Below, one piece after another: positions 56,219 through 64,000 of a DNA stretch of 64,000 nucleotides. Under the pieces are notes generated by a model. The model saw nothing but the letters and a program-made list of their open reading frames with translations. It was not told the DNA's origin and made no database searches. The position numbers and the translations under genes are program-made. Numbering within the stretch: the stretch's first letter is position 1; each line of letters opens with the position of its first letter. Origin of the DNA: Entonaema liquescens (lineage: Eukaryota > Ascomycota > Sordariomycetes > Xylariales > Xylariaceae); the NCBI GenBank assembly GCA_902805475.1, contig CADCSX010000003.1, positions 1 to 64,000 of the forward strand. The letters run 5' to 3'.

Positions 56219-58173
56219 ATGGGTCTCTTCTCAAGAAAGCCCAAGGCACCTAAGCCAGTCAATGCTTCTGCATCCAACGGGGCAAACGATACGGCCAGCT
56301 TGAACTCGCAAAGCTCCAACATCAAAGGTTCATCCGCCAGCAACTCCCGAGTACAGTCGCAGTCTTACAGTAACCATCGCGCATCAGCTGGTAGCGTACC
56401 TCCGACTCCTATGACCCCTATGACCCCTATGACGCCAATGACGCCTCATCCGATGCCCAGAATCAACCTCCCTAAGCCTCCGGACCCGGTTCTCGATGCT
56501 GCCGGTTATCTGAGGAGCTTGGGCTCCGTTCGCGAGCGGTCCAAGATCGTTACCGATAAAGCTCTGCGCAACAACCTTAACCATTTCGATGTAGATATGA
56601 GCAAGTTCCCCGACGTCGCCACTTTCGTATGTGGCATCATCAAGGTGAGACCCTACGCTCCAATTTGCTGACGTGCATCTACTTTGTTCTGCTGCAGCTT
56701 TGCTAACGAGGAAGAACAGCGAGATTACGACGCCCCGTTTTCGTCAATCCCGCCTCATGGTAGATACCAGCACTTCTGCGCCGGTGGACGGGATCGGGTC
56801 GCCAATCTGCTCGCGACCTTCCCCGAGGATGTTGACAATACCGAAAAGTGCCGCCGCCTGATCGACTTATTCCTCGTCAGCGTGCTGCTCGACGCCGGCG
56901 CTGGAACCGTTTGGAGCTTTAAGAGCGCAGAGAATGGCCGCATCTACAGGAGATCAGAGGGTCTAGCTATTGCGAGCTTGGAGATGTTCAAAGCTGTACG
57001 TATGCGCTCGTGCGGTATAAATCTGCATCGGCGGGGTGATTTTGCTGACATCATATCGCGAATAGGGGCTATTCTCTGGGAATCCGAACAACAAGTTCCA
57101 GGTAGATAAGGAGGGTCTTCGAAACTTGACCGTCGAACAGTTGGCCAAAGGCATGCAATCGCGCCCTGGTAACGAGCTTGCTGGTTTAGAAGGCAGGTCG
57201 CAGCTCTTGATACGACTGGGCGGTGCATTATCCGAGAAGACGGATTTCTTCGGTGCCGATGGACGACCGGGTAACATGGTTGGTATGTGATTGACCCCCG
57301 TACCATACGCGTTCTCCTTTTCGGTACTCTATTTGGTTTGGCTAACTGGTTATGAATGTGCAGACTACCTCCTGGCGCACCCGACAACTCAGGCTTCTTC
57401 GTCACCCATCGTAGTCCTTCCGGTACTCTGGAACGTGCTCATGTCAGGGCTCGCTCCTATCTGGCCGCCTTCGCGAACGGCTATCGATGGCGTCTCGCTT
57501 GGTGACGCGTGGCCTTGCTCCTCGATGCCGCAGCACACACCACCGCCCAGCTCTCCGGGTTTCTCGCCATTCCCTAATTCCCAGTCGACTTCGGGCACGG
57601 CACCTTGGGAATCCATTCTGCCTTTCCACAAGCTGACGCAGTGGCTCACGTATTCGTTAATGCAGCCTATGCAGAACCTCCTCAGGATCCAGTTCGCCGG
57701 TACGGAACTCCTAACGGGACTGCCCGAGTACAGGAACGGGGGTTTGTTCATCGACCTCGGCGTGTTGACGCTCAAGCATGACGATCTCGAGCGCGGTCTA
57801 CAGAATTACAACGACCACAGCAGGCGGACGGGCACCAAGGGCGTTGAGGTAGCACCCATGTTCGAACCGAGTGACGACGTGATCGTCGAGTGGCGAGGCG
57901 TTACGGTGGGCTTCCTCGACATGCTTTTGGTTGAGGTCAACAAGGCTCTTAAGAAGGAGCTTAATGGTGGCGAGCTGACGCTAGCGCAGCTGCTCGAGGC
58001 GGGAAGCTGGAAGGTAAGCAACGATTTCTTTCTCTTTCATAATACCTAAATCGTATAATTTCGAACAAGAGCTAATATGATACGTATAGGGTGGTCGCGA
58101 AATCGCAGAGGTCAGCCGACCAAACACGAAAGAGCCGCCAATTCTCATCGACTCCGATGGAACTGTATTTTAA
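56219..58173 (+). CDS. URC4: URC4/Urg3-family uracil catabolism protein (DUF1688)
   Basis: Five exons (56219-56644, 56720-56995, 57066-57282, 57364-58013, 58090-58173) join in frame to 550 residues. All introns are 70-81 nt with GT-AG ends and CTAAC/CTGAC-like branch sites. The ATG at 56219 begins MGLFSRKPKAPK; a Ser/Pro/Thr-rich N-terminal extension with four PMT repeats precedes the conserved part. Family landmarks: YLRSLGSVRERSKIV, RDYDAPFSSIPPHGRYQHF, LLDAGAGTVW, the VLPVLWNVL...PIWPPSRT segment, VPFHKLTQWL-like PFHKLTQWLTYSL and LTGLPEYRNGGLFIDLGVL. In yeasts and fungi URC4 acts in the URC pathway, which uses uracil as nitrogen source; its exact reaction is not settled. The N-terminal tail makes it longer than many homologues. 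Intact. Confidence 0.9.
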
Positions 58174-58971
58174 CCTGGGATTTTGATACCGTGTCTTGTT
58201 TACTCTTCTGTTCGTTTCGACCACATTGTCTTAAGGTTCATCACGATACAAAGCGAAAGCCGCTAGTTTTAGTAGATTGAGGATCATACCCCTTTGTTAG
58301 CATTCGAAGCAAAAGAGCGCCCATTCCGAGAGCCGGTGGAGAACATACTGCCTATCCCAGGCTATTTGGACCGTCTTGAGTAAAGAAAGCAGGCGGCTAA
58401 GGGAAAGAAACATATTAAGTTCGATCTAGAGATACGAACGGTACGGCAACAGCAACACAACTTTGCTGGCGCGATTATTGGTAATTCTCCACGTGTTTTG
58501 GTTTTTTTTGTCGCGGCACGATCACAACATGTTGGTCGACCTTTTCGGTTAGGATAGTTATTGCTGGAGAAGCTAATTAATCACCTGTACAAAAATATAA
58601 ACCTATACCTGAGACCTAGAAATATATACATTACCAGGCCCTGAGCGAAGTATACTTGTAGTACTGGAATTATCTGTCAAGTCTACCAAGTCTATCAAGT
58701 CTGTCAAGTCTGTCAAGTCTGTCAGGCCTATCAAGCACACGGCTTTGCTAATAGTTTCGACTTGAACTTTTTGGAGTTTGGTATTGCACATGGATGTACC
58801 TATATATATACAATGCAATTACAGTTGCGGGTATTCTTCACCCTACGCGTGTACGAAGCCTATTATCGTCCCAGTAGCAGATGTCGCTATCTGGTCGAAG
58901 ATCGATGCTCCGTCTATGCTATGATACAATCCCTGCTGCCGTATAGCATTCGCCAGTCGGTAGCCGTGTTC
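58174..58971. other. Spacer between convergent URC4 and OXA1 genes
   Basis: Contains the 3' regions of both genes. A short minisatellite of about six 'tctgtcaag'-type 10-bp units lies at 58672-58735. No gene is seen. Confidence 0.5.
58672..58735. repeat. Short 10-bp tandem repeat
   Basis: Successive units ctgtcaagtc, taccaagtct, atcaagtctg, tcaagtctgt and so on read as about six copies of a TCTRTCAAG-like unit with single-base variants. Confidence 0.8.
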
Positions 58972-60584
58972 TTATATCCGTCCCTTTTCGGCTTGCTTCC
59001 GGCGCAGATCCTCCATCCTTCGGTACGCCTTTTCCTTCTCTTCCGCGGCCCTGCGCTCTTCATACGCCTGAGCCTTTTTCCACTCCTCTTTGTCCTTATC
59101 GACACCTAATAGGTTCATGGCCGATTCGCCCACTCCCTTTTTAGGCGTATCCGTACTTTCAGTCGCCGCCCTCTGGCTAGGGGGTGTTGGTGCTTGCCAC
59201 GTGGGGGTAATCGCAGCCGGAGTCGGGATAGGTCCCCTTCCCGCAAGAGGAGGGAGACCAGCGGCGCGGCGGATAGCTGGGTTGAGGGTAGCTGACGTCT
59301 GGATGATGGATCCCGTGCTGAGGATCAGGAAGAACCACTGGACTCCAGCCGGGAGCCAAGCCGTACCCAGGAACACGATGGGAGGCAGACCGTACATCAT
59401 TAGCTGGGTGATCTTTTCCCTCGACGGATCTTTTGCCATGTTGGCGTCTCTTGTTTGCTAGTAATGTATCGTTAGCGAGGAGTCTAATCTAGGGATATTG
59501 TAATATGTATGCTTACCTTGAACATGATACCTGTGAGGGCTATAGAGGTCATGGGCAAAATGTAGTAGGGATCGTGAACTGTCAGGTCGGTGAACCAGGC
59601 TAGACCTCCCGTCTCGAGGCTAGGTACGGGCAGGGTGGCCATAGCTCGGAGCAGTCGAAACATGCCGAAACTGAAAGGGACAGTCCAAAAGGGGGTGAGC
59701 ATGCCCCAAGTACTGGCGCCGCTCTGGTTTTTCAACTTCATCATCTTCTCTTGAGCTCGCATCTGGGCGACGCGGTCTTTAGTCTTCCACGCGGCCTCGT
59801 TAAATTCTTGCTTGGCTTTTGCGAATTCCGGATTCCTCTCGAGTTGCTGTATCAGCGCGCTGTGCCTGCTAGCCGTCAAAGTTGGCCAGAACATGACAAA
59901 TCGCCATGCGACGGCCACAGCAGCGATCGTAGCCCACCAGGGCATACCTGTGTATATGTATACATGTTCGAGAACCCATTCGCAGGTAGCTGTCGGACCC
60001 CATCCAAATTCTAGCCCGAGATTCTTGAGGTATCCAATCTGCTCGGGGATATCTAGGACGGACGTCAGGTCCTGGTCGCTAAAGATATCTTGGCTATAAT
60101 TTGGCGTGGTAAGATTCGAAGTTGTACTGGCGACGGGTTGCTCGTAGCTCTCTACAGGTGCTGGAGGTTCCGAATATACAGGTTCCGAGGGGACAGCGGG
60201 TTGTGCCTCGACTGGAGACGGCTTTTTAGAAGAGAAAGGCCATAACGAAAGATTTCGCGAAGCTCCAGATCGCTGAGCGAAGACTCCAGATGCGGTAGCA
60301 GCGACAACTGTCCGAGAGCCGAATAGCGATGCCGGCGCACACGGACCGTTTCCAATTCGGCTTCCGACTCGACCTAGAGGTATAGACCGAGACGGAATCT
60401 GCGAGAAATGTCGTATAGGAACTTGTAAAGGTCGAACCGACTATAAGACGAACGAATAGCGACGTGTCAGTGTGTCAATAAAATAGTAGCTTTTAAAATG
60501 TTGTCATACCTGTGTCCGAGCAGACCAGGTATTCCGCAGCGCAGAGGCTGGGACTGATCTCGGAAGTCCTCTGCTCGGCAGCAT
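58972..60584 (-). CDS. OXA1: OXA1 mitochondrial inner-membrane protein insertase
   Basis: Three exons (60510-60584, 59517-60440, 58972-59457) join in frame to 494 residues; introns are 69 and 59 nt with GT-AG ends. The ATG at 60584 gives MLPSRGLPRSVPA, an Arg/Ser/Ala-rich stretch without acidic residues that fits a mitochondrial presequence. The insertase core includes MPWWATIAAVAVAWRFVMFWP, a charged loop (RNPEFAKAKQEF...MRAQEKMMKL), WTVPFSFGMFRLLRAMA, YYILPMTSIALTGIMF, and VFLGTAWLPAGVQWFF, giving about five membrane segments. A basic, coiled C-terminal tail (EEWKKAQAYEERRAAEEKEK) should bind mitochondrial ribosomes. Oxa1 inserts mitochondrially made and some imported proteins into the inner membrane. 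Complete and typical. Confidence 0.93.
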
Positions 60585-61228
60585 GACGATAATTACGAGC
60601 GCTGTAGAAGCTGAGGTCGACCACTTACGACACAAATTCCATTGGAATTTTTTACGTCTATTGGAAGTTCGATACTGGGGCTTGCTGGGATTTATCTTAT
60701 CGATACAGATGTTTAGTGGGAGTCCCCCGGAGTTTTGGTACGTACTATTCCGACCGTCATAACGACATTTTTTCCGCCGACATCAACTCCGATTTAATTG
60801 CGTACCCGATCTTGATGCCCGTTACCAACCTACACAATTATTGATGGTAAAAACGGCTTTATAGACAGACTATGTAGGTACTAGGTAGGTATATAGCCGT
60901 GACGCCTTTCCACTCGGAAGATCCTGGTTCAGTCAAATCCTGGTATTGGGAATCCAGAGAGCTATTAGTAACTAACATTAGGTAGCTTTAATACTGTCAC
61001 CCTATTCTTGGTTGCTATCCTGTTCAGATATTTGTGCAATTATGATTTCTTACGAAAGGAGAATTTATACACGAGCAGTATCCTAATACGATGCCTTTTG
61101 TTTTTCCCTTCGCGATTCATCCGTCCTTCTAATCTTATATTTCCATATTAGAGACAATGCACAAGCCTAGACAGCATATCCCATCGCTTCAGCTCTATCT
61201 GTGTACAAATATCAAACCATCTCGACCA
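60585..61228. other. Spacer between OXA1 and MIM1
   Basis: Both genes are on the minus strand, so this is OXA1 promoter plus MIM1 3' region. It contains a TAGGTACTAGGTAGGTA palindromic patch near 60878-60895. Nothing else recognised. Confidence 0.45.
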
Positions 61229-61674
61229 TCATTCGAGGCTCGTCAGGTCTTGTAAATCAGGCCGTGGCTTAGGTCGGCTGCGGATCTCAATACCTGGACC
61301 GATAGGGTGCGCTGTTCGTCGGGAGAGGGGGAAGACCTATATAACACCGTTAATCTTAGTCCAAACACTTCCATACGTAGCTTGTTGTTCTATATTATAT
61401 CACTTACTCTTGTACCTCCCCATCCTAACCTAAAGGCCGCTTCGTGCGCAAACAGCTCGCCAAACCCTAGCATCATGCCGTTTATGAATGGCAATAGTAG
61501 ATTGATAGCCACGCCTCGGATCATAGACCAGACGGTTGGAGGTTTGTAGAGTACGACAGGTGGTGAGGAAGAAGAAGGTGGCGATAATAGGTCTTCTCCA
61601 GCCGAGTATTGCTCGCTGTCTGAGTGCATTGTGACGCCCGACTCGGCGAGGGGATGCGGATCTTCGGAGGACAT
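61229..61674 (-). CDS. MIM1: MIM1 mitochondrial outer-membrane import factor
   Basis: Two exons (61408-61674 and 61229-61336) join in frame to 124 residues across a 71-nt intron (GTAAGT...ATAG). The ATG at 61674 (MSSEDPHPLA) is preferred; the upstream in-frame extension looks like leader. A Ser/Pro-rich N-terminus is followed by one membrane segment, INLLLPFINGMMLGFGELFAHEAAFRLGWGG, with the G-x3-G-type spacing of Mim1, then VFPLSRRTAHPIGPG and the terminal LQDLTSLE, both characteristic of Mim1. It acts in the MIM complex to insert alpha-helical proteins into the mitochondrial outer membrane. Its place next to OXA1 is notable but probably coincidental. Confidence 0.9.
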
Positions 61675-62389
61675 GACGGATATATGTTGCGTGGAGGAAG
61701 ACGACAACCTATAATAAAAAATCCACCTCAACTCCCAGATCTCATGTCGGTTATTGTTGTACTGACTGATGAGAGCTGACAAAGATGCCTCGACTGCCTA
61801 GGTGTTTCGAAGTTGAAATGGTTGGAGAGTGCTCAACATTGAGGACCCGGTGTTAATGTCGATGTCGGCAGCTGGAAACGTTGTTACGGATTTAAACCTA
61901 TCAGAGTAAGGAGCTGGCACTGCTTCTGCCTAGATAGGCTAGTTACGTCACAATATGTATCCACTCTCCTAGGTCTGATTGGAGAGCAAAGGTGGAAAGT
62001 ATTAGACTAGGGGGAGCTGTCCGTCATTTTTTGCGATAGAGGGGCTTTAGCTAATCAGTACAGGTACCTAGGTGACCTACACCCCGCTGCTCCCCGCGTA
62101 TGGAACACTGAAGATAAAATGATCAACTTTGATTAGGCCACTGTGGAGAGCTTGACGTCGTCGCTGAAGCTGCCTAAGAATCTCGAGGGGGACGTACCTT
62201 CTAGCAACAAACGTCACGTTAAAGATTTGGCTACTTATTTTTTTTAAGCATTCTTTTTTCCCTCGAGGCTGCAGAAATCGAGGTTCCAATCATCTACAAC
62301 CAATTTTGAGACTGATTTGACCACCTTCATTCTCAAGCTATTCGCATTCCACTTTCCTTTCCCCCACCATTTATTTTCCTTCAAACAAA
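61675..62389. promoter_or_regulatory. Divergent promoter region of MIM1 and SHP1
   Basis: 715 bases between two divergent starts. It has a GGTACCTAGGTGACC patch near 62062-62076 and a pyrimidine-rich leader (tttcctttcccccacc) just before the ATG at 62390. No gene is seen. Confidence 0.45.
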
Positions 62390-63794
62390 ATGTCGAGTAA
62401 CGTGGATCACGATGCTCTTACGAGCGAACTCATGGCCATGGCCGGAATCTCTACGGAGCAGGTAAATATACCGTATTCGAGTAGCTAATAGCTAGCTGCC
62501 TTCATCATTCATAATTCCTTTCGGACTGACGTGTAACCTATCTATCTAGGCCACCCAATACCTCTCTGCTAGCAATTGGGATCTCGCCGCCGCAGCCCAA
62601 GCGTATTTCGCCGACGAGGAAGAGAACGACGCAAGCGCTCCTCTTAATACTTCTACCTCCGAAGACTATAGCAATTACACTGGCCCGCGCACTCTTGATG
62701 GACGTCCCGCTCCGCAGTCTATCCCTACCACGTCCAGCTCCTCCAAGCGTGCGCCTAAGAAGAAGGGACTTGCCACATTAAGCTCTATCGGTGGCGGACA
62801 CGGGCACGATCATGATGATGACGGCGATGATGACGAAGACGATGACTCTCGCAGAGATACCTATGCTGGAGGAGAGAAGAGCGGGCTTGCTATCCAAGAT
62901 CCGAATCAGCGCACGGACAGTAGACAACTCGTGAACGATCTCCTCGCGAAGGCTGCAGGGTAAATCTTATTCGTTCTATCGTCCACCTGGTAATATGCTA
63001 ACACTGGGTCTTTTAGCGAGTCGCAACGTCCCGAGGCTTCTTCCCGCGCGGGCCCTTCTAGCGCAACTTCTTTCCGCGGCGCCGGACAGACTCTTGGTGG
63101 CGAAGGCGCTCCCAGCCGTATGATTCCCGATCCTCTCGGGCCCGCCGCTCCCGGCCGCGCGCGTCCCACAGGTGAGGTTCAAAGACGTACATTACATCTA
63201 TGGCGCGACGGCTTCAGTGTCGACGACGGAAACCTGTACCGTTTTAACGACCCCGATAACACCGAGGCTCTACGCATGATACAGCAAGGCCGAGCTCCCA
63301 TTCACTTGATGAACGTTAGACTGGACGAACCTCTTGACGTCGATCTCCAGCAGCATGATGAGAACTACCGACAACTTCCCAGGATCTATAGACCGTTCGG
63401 TGGTGAGGGTCGTCGCCTAGGAAGCCCAGTACCTGGTGAATCAGCCACCGCCTCCGTAACTCAGCCTACCTCATCTACCTCAACCACAGCTACCGCAGCT
63501 ACCGCAGCATCCTCGACAGCTGCTCCGACTATTGCTGTAGATGACTCTCAGCCCACTTTGATGATCCGTATCCAGATGCCTGACGGTACGCGATTACCAG
63601 CTCGATTTAACACGTCGCACACAGTCAACGACGTATACGAATTCATATCTCGGTCATCTCCAGAGCTACGAGCTGGTGGATGGGTGTTAGCCACGACATT
63701 CCCCAACAAGGACCACACAGATAAGTCTTTAGTCCTAGGCGAAATGGCCGAGTTTAAGAAGGGTGGTACCGCTATGGTGAAGAAGAATAAATGA
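62390..63794 (+). CDS. SHP1: Cdc48/p97 adaptor of the SHP1/p47 (UBX) family
   Basis: Three exons (62390-62461, 62550-62959, 63017-63794) join in frame to 419 residues; introns are 88 and 57 nt. A UBA-like N-terminus (MAMAGISTEQATQYLSASNWDL) is followed by an acidic, low-complexity linker with DDDGDDDEDDD. A SEP domain comes next (RRTLHLWRDGFSVDDGNLYR...IQQGRAPIHL...LDVDLQQH), then a Ser/Thr/Ala linker and a C-terminal UBX domain (QPTLMIRIQMPDGTRLPARFN...LVLGEMAEFK). The domain order UBA-SEP-UBX is that of yeast Shp1 and mammalian p47, which bring ubiquitinated cargo and membrane-fusion or phosphatase functions to the Cdc48 ATPase. The protein is complete, ending at KKNK. Confidence 0.95.
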
Positions 63795-64000
63795 ACAGAA
63801 AGGCAAGGTCAGGGTGTGATGAGCTAGGTGCTCGTTAAACGATAGAGCTATAGTTGCTATACAGGTTATTCTGCTACCTTTTAATGGAGAGATGCAGATA
63901 CGCATAGATATCAAGAGAGTATAATCTCTTATTGCGATAATCCGAGGACTAATTTGATCGCAAGGCGCAAGTCATGGTCTATAAGAATTGATTGTTTTTA
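63795..64000. terminator. 3' region of SHP1
   Basis: Normal-composition 3' flank, with no further gene. AATGGAG and TATAAT-like AT patches are present, but no poly(A) signal is assigned with confidence. Confidence 0.3.

Overview
The window is the left end of a chromosome from a filamentous ascomycete (Pezizomycotina, probably a Sordariomycete). It starts in a pure CCCTAA/TTAGGG telomere tract. Its genes have short GT-AG introns (about 50-110 nt) with CTRAC-like branch sites. It carries a HET-domain gene, a filamentous-fungal class III chitin synthase and a URC4-type uracil catabolism gene. Long AT-rich blocks full of decayed transposons carry the signature of repeat-induced point mutation (RIP). 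Genus and species cannot be named from the sequence alone. No tRNA, rRNA or CRISPR array was recognised.

Layout. 0-10 kb is telomere-proximal accessory DNA: the telomere, a cluster of short palindromic motifs, a relic of a subtelomeric gene family, a CCTAT pentamer tract, a RIP-mutated inverted-repeat element, a GIY-YIG-like putative nuclease gene and a CCHC zinc-knuckle gene. 10.1-22.8 kb is one continuous AT-rich, RIP-mutated transposon nest. Its best-resolved part is a 5,896-bp Ty1/Copia LTR retrotransposon (12370-18265, two 168-bp LTRs) inserted into a roughly 0.5-kb terminal-inverted-repeat element; a second, inverted copy of that element lies at 21619-22151. 22.8-36 kb is accessory again: a frameshifted second member of the telomere-proximal gene family, a HET gene divergent from an NADPH oxidoreductase gene, and a 1.7-kb element bounded by 33-bp inverted repeats and a 6-bp direct repeat. 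36-52.5 kb holds an alpha/beta hydrolase, the class III chitin synthase, a BTB pseudogene, an F-box/ankyrin protein and a dynamin-like GTPase gene that carries a complete 791-bp transposon inside one intron. From about 56 kb the window turns into compact housekeeping sequence: URC4, OXA1, MIM1 and SHP1/p47.

How the parts relate. The right end serves general cell biology: uracil catabolism, mitochondrial inner- and outer-membrane protein insertion, and Cdc48 adaptor function. The left 55 kb mixes self-recognition and fast-evolving repeat-protein families (HET, ankyrin, BTB) with transposon graveyards. Exon structures were worked out by eye from reading frames and splice consensus. For the chitin synthase, dynamin, oxidoreductase, URC4, OXA1, MIM1 and SHP1 genes all exons join in frame.
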